From the NCBI RefSeq assembly GCF_009827445.1, contig NZ_WTYI01000001.1:1688381-1752380 (forward strand): 64,000 nucleotides of DNA, read 5' to 3'. A program made the translations under genes and the position numbers. Positions within the stretch are counted from its first letter, which is position 1. Each line of letters opens with the position of its first letter. The stretch is from Qipengyuania aquimaris. Its GTDB lineage: Bacteria; Pseudomonadota; Alphaproteobacteria; Sphingomonadales; Sphingomonadaceae. Positions 43,071 to 51,721 of the stretch are shown here, one piece after another. The notes under the pieces are model-generated. The model was not told the origin of the DNA. It searched no databases and worked only from the letters and a program-made list of their open reading frames with translations.

Positions 43071-44168
43071 GTGCAACTCGACTTCTTCCCCTCGCGCACG
43101 CTGACGCTCTACCTCGCGAAACTGTTCGTGGTCCGAATCCTGGCGGTGCTGGTCATGCTGGTGCTGGTGCTGATGATGCTCGACCTGCTGTCGAATAGCG
43201 GCAAGATCCTGGCGGTCGAGGGCAACGGCCAGGGCGAATTGCTGACCTATGCCAGCCTCAGGATACCGCAGCTGATCCAGCGCTTTCTGCCCTATTCCGT
43301 GCTGCTGGCAACGCTCATCTCGCTGGTCACGCTCAACCAGAACAGCGAGGTCATCGCGATGAAGGCGGCCGGATTGTCCGCCCACCAGGTGCTTGCCCCG
43401 CTACTACTGACGGCGCTGGTCGTCGCCGCCTTTAGCTTTGTTTTCAACGAGCGTCTGGTCACGCGCGCGACTGCGACTCTCAAGGCGTGGGAAGCGGCGG
43501 AATACGGCCCCATTCCCGAAGAATCGAACGTGCGCGCCAACGTCTACCTGACCGATGGCGAAAACGTCATGACCGCCGCTCAACTGGCCGGACGCGGCAA
43601 TGCCATCGCCATGCGCAAGGTCACTTTCTACCGCCGCAACGCAGAAGGCGCGATCCTCGAACAGATCGTCGCAGACCGCGCCACGTATGCGGCGCCGGGC
43701 TGGAAGCTGGAAGGCATCGAACGCTTCGAAGTGGCCACGGCCAATTACGCCACGGGTGACGAGATCGTGGTGGGTGAAGGCCTCACCCCCGACCAGATCG
43801 ATCTTGCCCGGATCGATCCCGATGCCGTGCCCTTCTGGGAGCTCGGCCCGACCATCGACGCATATGAGGAAGCCGGCAGGCGTACGGGCGAAATGCGCGC
43901 CAAGTGGTGGCACAAGCTGTCCGGCCCGCTGTCTTCATTCCTCATGCCGCTCCTCGGCGCGGTGGCCGCCTTCGGACTGGCGCGATCGGGCCAGCTTTTC
44001 GTGCGCGCCTTGATCGGCATGGCTCTGGGATTTGCCTATTTCGTGGTCGACAACGCCGCGCTGGCGATGGGCAATTTCGGCGGGTATCCGCCCTTCCTTG
44101 CCGCCTGGGCGCCCTTCTTCCTTTTCCTCCTGATCGGTGAAACCGTCCTGATCCGGACCGAGGAATGA
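43071..44168 (+). CDS. lptG: LptG, permease subunit of the LPS export ABC transporter
   Basis: A 365-residue YjgP/YjgQ protein, GTG start at 43071, three bases after the lptF stop. It shows the same layout as LptF: membrane helices around residues 20-105 and 270-360, with a periplasmic part between them. It heterodimerises with LptF. The acetyltransferase gene overlaps its stop by 4 nt, so the three genes form an operon. Confidence 0.93.
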   Translation: MQLDFFPSRTLTLYLAKLFVVRILAVLVMLVLVLMMLDLLSNSGKILAVEGNGQGELLTYASLRIPQLIQRFLPYSVLLATLISLVTLNQNSEVIAMKAAGLSAHQVLAPLLLTALVVAAFSFVFNERLVTRATATLKAWEAAEYGPIPEESNVRANVYLTDGENVMTAAQLAGRGNAIAMRKVTFYRRNAEGAILEQIVADRATYAAPGWKLEGIERFEVATANYATGDEIVVGEGLTPDQIDLARIDPDAVPFWELGPTIDAYEEAGRRTGEMRAKWWHKLSGPLSSFLMPLLGAVAAFGLARSGQLFVRALIGMALGFAYFVVDNAALAMGNFGGYPPFLAAWAPFFLFLLIGETVLIRTEE

Positions 44169-44683
44169 CCGGCTGGAGCATCCGGCTCGCAAAGCCGGAA
44201 GATGCCGAGCACCTGCCGTCAATCGAACGTGCGGCAGGCAAGCTGTTCCTCGAAGTCGAAGGTCTGTCTGGAGTGGCGGGCATGAATGCGATCCCGACGG
44301 ACGCGCAGCGCGCCATGATCCGCAAGGGTCACTGCCTGGTGGCCGAAAGCGACGGGCGCATCGTCGGCTTCCTGTCGACCCAGCCGCACCGCCGCGAACT
44401 GCACATCCGCGAGCTTTCGGTCCATCCTGACATGCAGGGGCAAGGGATCGGCGCGGTGCTGCTGCGGGCCATCGGCGTCGATGCGCTCAACAGCGGGTTT
44501 GCCGCGCTCACGCTGACGACCTTTACCGACGTCGCGTGGAATGCGCCCTTCTATGCGCGGCTTGGCTTCGAGACGGTCGAGGACCTTGATGCCCATCCGC
44601 GCTTGAAAGCCGATATCGAGCAGGAGGTCGCGCACGGCCTCCCGCGCGAGCGACGCTGCGCGATGATCAGGTTTTTAGCCTGA
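44165..44683 (+). CDS. GNAT N-acetyltransferase
   Basis: A 172-residue GNAT enzyme with the acetyl-CoA motif A region (RELSVHPDMQGQGIGAVLLRAIGVDAL) and the C-terminal motif B (WNAPFYARLGFETVEDLD). It is coupled to lptG by an ATGA overlap. The substrate is unknown. The neighbourhood (LPS export) suggests a possible envelope link but this is not supported by the sequence itself. Confidence 0.85.
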   Translation: MTGWSIRLAKPEDAEHLPSIERAAGKLFLEVEGLSGVAGMNAIPTDAQRAMIRKGHCLVAESDGRIVGFLSTQPHRRELHIRELSVHPDMQGQGIGAVLLRAIGVDALNSGFAALTLTTFTDVAWNAPFYARLGFETVEDLDAHPRLKADIEQEVAHGLPRERRCAMIRFLA

Positions 44684-44689
44684 GGGCGC

Positions 44690-45784
44690 TCAGCCCTTGC
44701 GGCCACCCATCGTGCTGCGGGCAATGCGCGCAACCAGCACGCCCATCCCGGCGTGGTTCGCACCGTGATAGGTTGATTCCGTGCCCAGTTCGCGCACGAG
44801 GCGGCGGTGCGCTTCGGGCAGCGAGTGGTAGGGCATCGACGGCATGAGGTGGTGCAGCGCGTGATAGCGCAGGCCCACCGGCGCCCAGATTTCGGCGATC
44901 ACGCCCGGCGGCGGCACATTCACGCTGTCGAGGAACTGCGCAGTGACAGTCATGGCCTCACCCTCGTTCTCCCACAGATGCGCGACCAGCGTACGCAGCT
45001 GGTTGAGCAGTGCGACGACGGAGGCAACGCCCAGGGCGAAGAGCAGCGGTTTCCAGCCGAAGGCGAAGACGCTGCCGATCAGCATCCACGACCAGATGAA
45101 CCCGCCCAGCTCCAGCAGCATGACCCGCGGACGCAAGTCGCCTTCGGGTGGGCGACGGCGAAATTCCGGATTGATCGCCAGCGCGCTGGCACGCTGCCAG
45201 GTCAGGCGGCGGATCGGCGGGATGATCGCGCCCAGCGGCACGAGCACTGCGAAGCGGAACAGCAGGGCCACCGGCGCAAGGATCGCGATAATGACGAACA
45301 GCGGCAGGCTCCACGGCTTCATCAGGGCGAGCGGGAGGTATTCCGGATCCTCGACCGTACCGTATTGCGTACGCTTGTGGTGGAGCGTGTGCACTTGCTC
45401 GTACATGAAGGATGGCGTCAGCATCGGGATGCCGACCAGCGCGTTCCACGCTCCGCGGAAACCGGGCAGCGCCCCGTTCCGGAAATGCGAGATTTCGTGG
45501 ATGAACAGCAGCGCACGATAAAGTGCCAGCACCGATACGATAGACAGGACGACTGCCAGCGCGGTGCTTTGCGTCAGGATGGCCCCGGCAAGCGAGGCGT
45601 AACCCAGCAGCGCCGAGCCGACCATGTCGGTCCAGTAGATCGAAGCACGGTGCTCGGCGATATCCTTGGTCAAATCGCGCGCACCGCGCAGCATCGCCTT
45701 GTCGTCGGCGATTTGCGAATGCCAGCCGCGCATATCGCGCGAAGGCGCAGGATTTGCAGCAGGAATTGTCTGTTCAGCGTTCAT
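44690..45784 (-). CDS. Membrane fatty acid desaturase
   Basis: A 364-residue membrane-bound di-iron enzyme with the three histidine boxes of the FA_desaturase family: HEISHFRN, HTLHHKRT and HALHHLMPSMPYH. Four to six membrane helices are visible, including the long stretch LLGYASLAGAILTQSTALAVVLSIVSVL. It introduces double bonds or hydroxyl groups into lipids or carotenoids; which one cannot be decided here. It converges with the lptFG operon. Confidence 0.88.
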   Translation of the reverse strand: MNAEQTIPAANPAPSRDMRGWHSQIADDKAMLRGARDLTKDIAEHRASIYWTDMVGSALLGYASLAGAILTQSTALAVVLSIVSVLALYRALLFIHEISHFRNGALPGFRGAWNALVGIPMLTPSFMYEQVHTLHHKRTQYGTVEDPEYLPLALMKPWSLPLFVIIAILAPVALLFRFAVLVPLGAIIPPIRRLTWQRASALAINPEFRRRPPEGDLRPRVMLLELGGFIWSWMLIGSVFAFGWKPLLFALGVASVVALLNQLRTLVAHLWENEGEAMTVTAQFLDSVNVPPPGVIAEIWAPVGLRYHALHHLMPSMPYHSLPEAHRRLVRELGTESTYHGANHAGMGVLVARIARSTMGGRKG

Positions 45785-45931
45785 GGTCGTTTCCTGGGGG
45801 GAGCCTTAGTGGATCGGCGCGAAAAATGACAGTCTCGGGTCTCGATCATAGTGATCGACCGCGTGCGATTCCTTGACAAAGATCATATGCCATACGCAGG
45901 GCTAACCCCGGCTGAACAAGGGAAGTGCTGC

Positions 45932-47089
45932 GTGGCTGACCAGAATATCGTGATCGTAGAGGCAAATGACAAGAAAGGCCGCGCTGCCTTTGTCGACCTC
46001 GGGCGGGAATTTGCCTCGCGGGAGCCGCATTTTGTCCCGCAATTACGCTCCGAGCAGCTGGAACTGGTCAATCCGGCGAAAAACCCGTTCTTCGAGCATG
46101 CCGACGTCCAGCTTTTCATTGCCCGCCGCGAGGGAAAGCCCGTCGGACGGATCTCGGCCCATATCGACCATCTCGCCCTCGAACTGCCACGCGAACAGGG
46201 CATGGGGCCGGGGACCGGCCTGTTCGGCTATTTCGATGCCGAGGACGAGGGTGTGGCCAGCGCCCTCCTTGCCAGGGCCGAGGAATGGCTGCGCTCACGC
46301 GGGATGACGCGCGTGCTGGGCCCGATTTCCCTGTCGATCTGGGAAGAGCCGGGCCTGCTCGTCACGGGGCAGGACCATCCGCCGATGATCATGATGGGAC
46401 ACCATCCAGCGCACTACGCGCGGTGGATCGAACAGGCAGGTTTTAGCAAGGCGAAGCGCCTCCTCACCTACGATCTCGACGTGCAGCAGGAATTCCCGCC
46501 CCTGATCCGCCGCATCGTCAAATCCGGCGAACGCAACGAGCGCATCCACGTGCGCAAGGTCGACAAGTCGAAGTGGGACGAGGAAGTCGAGACGATCCTC
46601 CACATCCTCAACGATGCATGGTCGAAGAACTGGGGCTTCATCCCCTTCACCGAAGCCGAGATCGCGCAGGCCGGTAAGAAGCTGAAGCCGATCATCCATG
46701 AAGACCTGAACATGATCGCCGAACTGGACGGCAAGCCGGTCGCATTCATGCTCACCTTCCCGGACATCAATCGCCCGCTGAAGGAAATCGGCGGCAAGCT
46801 ACTGCCCTTCGGCTGGTTCAAGCTGCTGCGCTGGCTCAAGAAGCCCAAGCAAGCCGATATGCGCGTGCCGCTGATGGGCGTCCTCAAGGAACTCCACAAT
46901 TCGCGCCTCGCCAGCCAGCTTGCCTTCATGATGATCAGCGAAATCCGCGATGTGGCTGCAACCAAATACAAGGCACGCCGCGGCGAGATCGGGTGGATCC
47001 TCGATGACAATCAGGGAATGAAGGCGATCGCCGATGCAATCGACAGCCGGGTGAACCGCGAATACGTGGTCTACGAAAAGGCCCTGTAA
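45932..47089 (+). CDS. GNAT-like protein, conserved in alphaproteobacteria
   Basis: A 385-residue protein from a GTG at 45932, preceded by AAGGGA; an ATG at 45851 would add 27 residues. N-terminal half has the acetyltransferase-like pattern (DVQLFIARREGKPVGRISAHIDHLAL, GMGPGTGLFGYFDAEDEGVASALLARAEEWLRSRG) and the C-terminal half continues with DLNMIAELDGKPVAFMLTFPDIN. It probably has two GNAT-like domains. No specific function is known. Confidence 0.72.
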   Translation: MADQNIVIVEANDKKGRAAFVDLGREFASREPHFVPQLRSEQLELVNPAKNPFFEHADVQLFIARREGKPVGRISAHIDHLALELPREQGMGPGTGLFGYFDAEDEGVASALLARAEEWLRSRGMTRVLGPISLSIWEEPGLLVTGQDHPPMIMMGHHPAHYARWIEQAGFSKAKRLLTYDLDVQQEFPPLIRRIVKSGERNERIHVRKVDKSKWDEEVETILHILNDAWSKNWGFIPFTEAEIAQAGKKLKPIIHEDLNMIAELDGKPVAFMLTFPDINRPLKEIGGKLLPFGWFKLLRWLKKPKQADMRVPLMGVLKELHNSRLASQLAFMMISEIRDVAATKYKARRGEIGWILDDNQGMKAIADAIDSRVNREYVVYEKAL

Positions 47090-47244
47090 GCGCGCACCAG
47101 TTGCATTGGGGCAACGCCCGGGCTGAATGTGTGACAGTCGGGAACCGGCTGGCTGCTCCCGCCTTTCGAAAATAGGCGCTGATTTCCTGCGCCTTACCAT
47201 CGGGACCAAACGTCATCGCACGCGCGCCATCATCTGCTTGTAAA

Positions 47245-47646
47245 ATGCCCGGGCATGTCCTTGTCGTGGAAGACGAGGCTATTCTCGGCATGATGCTCGA
47301 AGATGCGCTGGAGGCGGCGGGGGTGAAGCATGTCGAGATATGTTCGACCACCGATACCGCTCTGGAGGCGCTTCGCCGCAAGCAGCCCGATGCCATCGTC
47401 CTCGACGTTCACCTGGCCGATCGCGACGACGGCTGGGCTATTGCGGAATTGGTGAAGGCGCTCGGCCCCGACAGCCCGCAGATCATCTTTTCGACCGGTC
47501 AGCCGAAGGATATTCCGGCCCATATAGCGGAACTGGGGTGTGTCCTCGAGAAGCCTTACGATCCCGAAGTCCTGGTCGATGTGCTGTGCCAGCCGGAAAA
47601 GCGCGGCATGATTTCGCGCCTGCGCGGCGCCCTGCGACCGAGCTGA
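47245..47646 (+). CDS. Single-domain response regulator, FAT GUY-like variant
   Basis: A 133-residue receiver domain without an output domain. The acidic residues E9-D10-E11, phosphoacceptor D54 (VLDVHLAD), T84 and K103 (LEKPYD) are all present. After the fourth strand it reads IIFSTGQ, close to the FATGY/FATGG motif of the 'FAT GUY' single-domain regulators (SdrG-like) that feed the general stress response in Sphingomonas, but with Ser-Thr-Gly-Gln. Because it lies next to the PhyR locus, a role in phosphoflow there is likely but unproven. Confidence 0.85.
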   Translation: MPGHVLVVEDEAILGMMLEDALEAAGVKHVEICSTTDTALEALRRKQPDAIVLDVHLADRDDGWAIAELVKALGPDSPQIIFSTGQPKDIPAHIAELGCVLEKPYDPEVLVDVLCQPEKRGMISRLRGALRPS

Positions 47647-47708
47647 CCGTTCCCGGCCGACGAGCGTTTCGACCGATCTTTTTTCAATTTCGATATTCGC
47701 CAAGAAAA

Positions 47709-47739
47709 AAGGCCTCCGCTCTCTTGGAGCGAAGGCCTT
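47709..47739. terminator. Bidirectional terminator
   Basis: A 13-bp stem with one mismatch (aaggcctccgctc / gagcgaaggcctt), with aaaaaa on the left and ttt on the right, between the convergent response regulator and Crp/Fnr genes. Confidence 0.8.
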
Positions 47740-47863
47740 TCGGGATCGTATCACCAGCCGCTTGGACGGGAGGGGGGTCTCGGCGGTGACATAGTAGAAA
47801 TGTCCCGACTGGAATGGAGTTCCCCGCGCCGCAAATTTTTTTCGAATTTTTTCTTCTGCCGGT

Positions 47864-48610
47864 TCAGACGAAAGGACGCTGTCCTTTTTCGGACCGCTCG
47901 AAACTGGCGAATTTGGCCGCCTCGTCCATGTCCGGGACACAAATTTCGCGAGAGCTCCATTCCACCAGCCCGTCGCGATCGAGCGACTTGATCGTCCGGT
48001 TCGTGTGAACGAGGGACAATCCGAGCATGTCCGCGATCTGGGACTGTGTGATAGCCATCGACAGCTTGTTGCCATCGCGCGCGATACCGGTAGCCAGGGC
48101 GCGGTCAAGCAGCCAGGCGGCCAGATAGACGACCCTTTCGCGTGCGCTTCGCTGGCCGAGCGATACGATATGCCCTTCCAGCGCGTTTTCTTCCTTCGCA
48201 GCGAGCCAGGTGATGTCGAAGCCGAGCCGCGGGTGTTCCTTGATGAGGTGCACGAAATCGCTGCGACGGAATCGGCACAGGCGCAGGGGCAGAACCGCTT
48301 CGACCGAATGACTCAGCGCCTCGTCGAACGCGCCCTGCAGGCCGACCAGATCGCCCGGGAACATGAAGTTGATGATCTGGCGGCGACCGTCTTCCAGTTC
48401 GAGATAGCGAATGGCCACCCCGTCGAGGATGGTGAAAAGGTGGTCTGTTTCCTCGCCTTCCTTCAGGACGACGTCGCCGCGCTCGAAGCTGACTTCGGCC
48501 TGCTTGACCGACTGCATGTATGCCTGCTGCGCATCCTCGAGCGGGCGCAGCCCGGGGCAGTCCTGCAGCGGGCATTCCTGACAGGCGTAAGGCTCTGCAA
48601 TTTCGAACAT
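47864..48610 (-). CDS. Crp/Fnr family regulator with FNR-like cysteines
   Basis: A 248-residue protein from ATG 48610 (a TTG at 48676 would extend it). Cyclic-nucleotide-like sensor domain, then a Crp-type HTH (QSQIADMLGLSLVHTNRTIKSL). The N-terminus has C10-X2-C13-X4-C18 and a fourth Cys, C112, so it may carry an Fe-S cluster. The recognition helix (LVHTNR) lacks the ExxSR of FNR, so a different DNA site is expected. It is divergent from phyR across a 142-bp gap. Confidence 0.85.
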   Translation of the reverse strand: MFEIAEPYACQECPLQDCPGLRPLEDAQQAYMQSVKQAEVSFERGDVVLKEGEETDHLFTILDGVAIRYLELEDGRRQIINFMFPGDLVGLQGAFDEALSHSVEAVLPLRLCRFRRSDFVHLIKEHPRLGFDITWLAAKEENALEGHIVSLGQRSARERVVYLAAWLLDRALATGIARDGNKLSMAITQSQIADMLGLSLVHTNRTIKSLDRDGLVEWSSREICVPDMDEAAKFASFERSEKGQRPFV

Positions 48611-48698
48611 CGGCTTTTCCGGATCCCCTCCTTGAAGGTCGACTTCGTCGCCGCGAATGAAACAATTGTCAAACAAGATGATTTCGAGCGGCGCAGTA

Positions 48699-48723
48699 GG
48701 AACCGTTCGCTCGGCGGCGCGTT
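48699..48723 (+). promoter_or_regulatory. EcfG-dependent promoter of phyR
   Basis: GGAAC (48699-48703), 16-nt spacer, CGTT (48720-48723): the general stress response sigma factor consensus of alphaproteobacteria. The phyR ATG lies at 48753, with a GGAAGGGG ribosome binding site before it. Confidence 0.8.
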
Positions 48724-48752
48724 CAATGCGCGCAAACCACGGAAGGGGTTCT

Positions 48753-49541
48753 ATGTCGCTTGGTGACCAAATCGCGAAAAACCTGCCTTACCTGCGCCGT
48801 TATGCGCGGGCACTTACCGGATCTCAGGCTACCGGTGACGCGTTCGTACGCGCAACCTTGGAGGCTGCTCTGGCCGACGACGACCTGAAGGCGTCGCTGG
48901 AGGGTGGCCGCGTCCCTCTCTATCGCGCATTCAACAAGGTCTGGTCGAGCGCCTATCTCGATGTTCAGGAGCCTTCGGGCGACGATCACGAAGGTGCAGC
49001 GCAGGATCGACTCAAGTCGATCACGCCGCTGAACCGGCAGGCCCTGCTCCTCACGACGCTCGAAGACTTTTCGGTCGAACAGGCCGGCGAGATCATGGAA
49101 GTCGAACCTTCCGAGATCGAAAGCCTGGTGCAGGAAGCGGTCAGCGAAATTGATCGCGAAAGCTCGACCAGCGTCCTCATCATCGAGGACGAACCGCTCA
49201 TCTCGATGCAACTGGAAGATCTTGTCACGTCGCTGGGCCACGAAGTTTGCGGTACAGCCGCGACCCGCACCCAGGCCCAGGAAGTCGTCGCCCAGAAAAC
49301 GCCCGGACTAGTGCTTGCCGATATTCAGCTGGCCGATGGCTCGTCGGGCCTCGATGCGGTCGACGACATCCTGGCGATCGACAGCGTGCCGGTGATCTTC
49401 ATCACGGCCTATCCCGAGCGCCTGTTGACAGGCGATCGTCCCGAACCGACGTATCTCGTGACGAAGCCGTTCCAGGAACAGACGGTGCGCGCTGCCATTA
49501 GCCAGGCGCTCTTCTTCGGATCCAGCCGCCCGCTCGGCTGA
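48753..49541 (+). CDS. phyR: PhyR, general stress response anti-anti-sigma regulator
   Basis: A 262-residue PhyR. The N-terminal half (about 1-130) is the sigma-like domain that mimics EcfG (SLGDQIAKNLPYLRRYARALTG); the C-terminal half (about 140-255) is a receiver with E145-D146, phosphoacceptor D190 (VLADIQLADGSSGLD), T218 and K238. When phosphorylated, it binds NepR and releases EcfG. The ATG at 48753 gives the conserved start; the longer open frame from 48657 has no homologous content. It has an EcfG-type promoter, giving positive feedback. Confidence 0.97.
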   Translation: MSLGDQIAKNLPYLRRYARALTGSQATGDAFVRATLEAALADDDLKASLEGGRVPLYRAFNKVWSSAYLDVQEPSGDDHEGAAQDRLKSITPLNRQALLLTTLEDFSVEQAGEIMEVEPSEIESLVQEAVSEIDRESSTSVLIIEDEPLISMQLEDLVTSLGHEVCGTAATRTQAQEVVAQKTPGLVLADIQLADGSSGLDAVDDILAIDSVPVIFITAYPERLLTGDRPEPTYLVTKPFQEQTVRAAISQALFFGSSRPLG

Positions 49542-49559
49542 CCGGGCCAAACGCCAAAC

Positions 49560-49597
49560 AAAAACGCCGCCCGGACCATCGTCCCGGCGGCGTTTTT
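49560..49597. terminator. Bidirectional terminator after phyR
   Basis: Stem acgccgcc...ggcggcgt with inner ccgga/tccgg-like bases, an A-run on the left and tttttt on the right, between the convergent phyR and histidine kinase genes. Confidence 0.8.
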
Positions 49598-49646
49598 TGT
49601 GCGTCGTTGCGGCCAGGACCACTGGCGGCAGGACCGGTGGTAGAAC

Positions 49647-51305
49647 CTATTCCTGCTCGCGCTGGGCGGGCGGGCTCCGCAGCGCGAACTCGCTCGGCTC
49701 GCGGACAGGCACCAGCAATTTGCAGCGCACGCCCGTCGGCAGGAAGTCCAGTTCCACCGGGTGGCGCAATTCATGCGCGACGATCTTCTCGATCAGGTCG
49801 GTGCCAAAGCCGCGCTTGGTCGGCTCGGTCACGCGCGGCCCGCCGCTTTCGGTCCAGTCTATCCGGGCCAGGTTTTCGCTGACGAGGGTCCAGATGATCG
49901 AAACCTTCCCGCCGCTCGTGCTTAGGGCGCCGTACTTGGCGGCGTTGGTCGCCAACTCGTGGAGCGCAAGGCCGAGCGAGAGCGCATCATTGGGCGCAAG
50001 CTCGACTTCCGGCCCCTCGATCACCAGCTCGTGATCCTGGTCGTTGGCATAGGGGGCAAGCTCTACCTCGATCACCGACCGGATCGGCGTGGTCCCCCAT
50101 TCGGACTGGGTGAGAAGGTCGTGCGTAGCCGACAAAGCACGGATTCTTTGGTCGATGCCTTCGGCAAATTCATCCAGATCCTCTGCCCGGCGACGCGTCA
50201 GGGAAACGATAGAAAGGACATTGGCGAGGGTATTCTTCACGCGGTGATTGAGCTCACGCGTCAGCGAATTGCGGATCGAATTCTGTTCGGCAAACCATTC
50301 AAGAGACTTGCTGTCTTCCTGCGCCTGCTGGGTCAGGAGACGCGCGACGATCAGCAGCAGGCTGGCGACGGCAAGGCCGAACAGGAGGGTTATCATCGAG
50401 AGCGGCGACAGCGTGTTATCGCGGACTGCCTGGACGGCGACCAGCATTTCTCGGCCGGCGAGGTCAACCTCACGTTCGACGACAGGGCGATCGCCAACCC
50501 AGCCTTTACGTTCCGCCATAAGGACCCTGCCATCGTCTCCGACATCGAACAGGCGGACCGGCGCTTCCTCGATTGAAACGAGGTCTGCTGCCGACGCCAG
50601 AAACTGCGACGCATTGAAAGGGCTGTAGACAAAACCCTTCAGGCTTCGGTTACTCGCCCCGCCTTCGAAAACCGGCATATAAATGAGAAAGCCCGGCTGC
50701 TCTTCCCCGCCTTCCTGTACAAGGGTCACGCGCCCGGTTGCCGTCGGACGTTCGGTCCGCGTCGCCTCGTCCAGAGCCTTGCGCCGTACCGGTTCGGAAT
50801 ACATATCGAAACCGATGGCGCGCCTGTTGCGCAAGGTATCGGGCTGAAGGAACATGACCGGCACGAGCTGCTGGCGCGGTTCGCTGACCAGGCTCGGCGT
50901 GATCCTGACCGAATGCAGTTTGCCTTCGTTCAGTATGGCCTCGGTCGCGGCTATTTCGCCAACTCCGATCGCCGGGGCCCACCCGATCCCTTCAGCGCCG
51001 CGATAGTCGGAATCGAGCCTGAGTTCGGCCACGAATTGCCTGAAAGTCTCCGCATCCACCTGACCTTGCGAACCGAACAGGGCGCCGGCTGCGCGCAGGA
51101 ATGCCGAGTTGGAGTAGGCGCGCCGCTCGATTGCGAAAGCCATTGCCTGTGCCTTGCGGTTCAGATCGGCTTCTTCGCGAATGCGTTGTCCGCTTTCGAT
51201 CGCGAACACACTAAGCGCCGTGACCGCGGCAACGAGAGCGAAAATGGCGAGAGGCACGGCGCGCGGGTAGTCGACCAGCCAACGCTGGCGCACCTTCTTG
51301 CGCAT
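49647..51305 (-). CDS. PhyK-type sensor histidine kinase (HWE/HisKA_2, CHASE domain)
   Basis: A 552-residue kinase from ATG 51305 (a GTG at 51323 is an upstream alternative). Two membrane helices (about 16-36 and 302-323) flank a periplasmic CHASE domain (FRQFVAELRLDSDYRGAEGIGWAP). The cytoplasmic part has the phosphoacceptor helix ELNHRVKNTLAN (H354) and an N-box HELATNAAKYGAL, plus W-T-E in the HWE position. It is probably the kinase that phosphorylates PhyR. The sensor signal is unknown. It converges with phyR. Confidence 0.88.
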   Translation of the reverse strand: MRKKVRQRWLVDYPRAVPLAIFALVAAVTALSVFAIESGQRIREEADLNRKAQAMAFAIERRAYSNSAFLRAAGALFGSQGQVDAETFRQFVAELRLDSDYRGAEGIGWAPAIGVGEIAATEAILNEGKLHSVRITPSLVSEPRQQLVPVMFLQPDTLRNRRAIGFDMYSEPVRRKALDEATRTERPTATGRVTLVQEGGEEQPGFLIYMPVFEGGASNRSLKGFVYSPFNASQFLASAADLVSIEEAPVRLFDVGDDGRVLMAERKGWVGDRPVVEREVDLAGREMLVAVQAVRDNTLSPLSMITLLFGLAVASLLLIVARLLTQQAQEDSKSLEWFAEQNSIRNSLTRELNHRVKNTLANVLSIVSLTRRRAEDLDEFAEGIDQRIRALSATHDLLTQSEWGTTPIRSVIEVELAPYANDQDHELVIEGPEVELAPNDALSLGLALHELATNAAKYGALSTSGGKVSIIWTLVSENLARIDWTESGGPRVTEPTKRGFGTDLIEKIVAHELRHPVELDFLPTGVRCKLLVPVREPSEFALRSPPAQREQE

Positions 51306-51425
51306 GAGTTTGTCCTCAACCACCTCGATATCCCGTCTGGTATTGCGGTCTGCCCCCTAATATCCCTCGGGAAAGGGTTGGTTCCGGACGATTGGCCGGG
51401 GTGGCATATTTATATCGTCCGGTGT

Positions 51426-51450
51426 GGAACCCGATTCCTCTTGCGGCGTT
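51426..51450 (+). promoter_or_regulatory. EcfG-dependent promoter of nepR-ecfG
   Basis: GGAAC (51426-51430), 16-nt spacer, CGTT (51447-51450), 88 bp before the nepR ATG. The same spacing occurs in the phyR promoter. Confidence 0.8.
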
Positions 51451-51538
51451 ACGGGTGCACTAGAGGGATCGTAACGAGCGACATGGCCGAACCTACCGGG
51501 CACTCCCGTCGCGAGGACAAGGACATATTTTTAGCACG

Positions 51539-51721
51539 ATGACTTCTCCTGCACCTTCCGAAGGAAAGTTGCCCAAGGGCACCGACCGGATGTCGAAGAA
51601 GAAGAGCGAAAGCCAGCCCGAATGGGCCAATGGCTTGCGCCAGCTTTACGATTCCGTTGTCGACGAGCCACTTCCTGATACATTCAAGGATCTCCTGTCG
51701 AAATTGGACTCGAAGGACTGA
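51539..51721 (+). CDS. nepR: NepR, anti-sigma factor
   Basis: A 60-residue protein with the NepR core WANGLRQLYDSVVDEPLPDTFKDLLSKLD (about residues 29-57), two helices that clamp EcfG. The N-terminal ~25 residues are disordered and basic. It binds EcfG in unstressed cells and is captured by phosphorylated PhyR. The stop overlaps the ecfG ATG by one base (TGATG), giving translational coupling. Confidence 0.95.
   Translation: MTSPAPSEGKLPKGTDRMSKKKSESQPEWANGLRQLYDSVVDEPLPDTFKDLLSKLDSKD

Noticed and set aside
47141-47166. GGAAC-N17-CTTT before the single-domain response regulator
   Set aside because: The -10 part deviates from CGTT and spacing differs from the two good EcfG sites; not supported enough to list.
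51360-51385. GGAAC on the minus strand before the histidine kinase gene
   Set aside because: No CGTT at the expected distance; only half of the promoter pattern is present.
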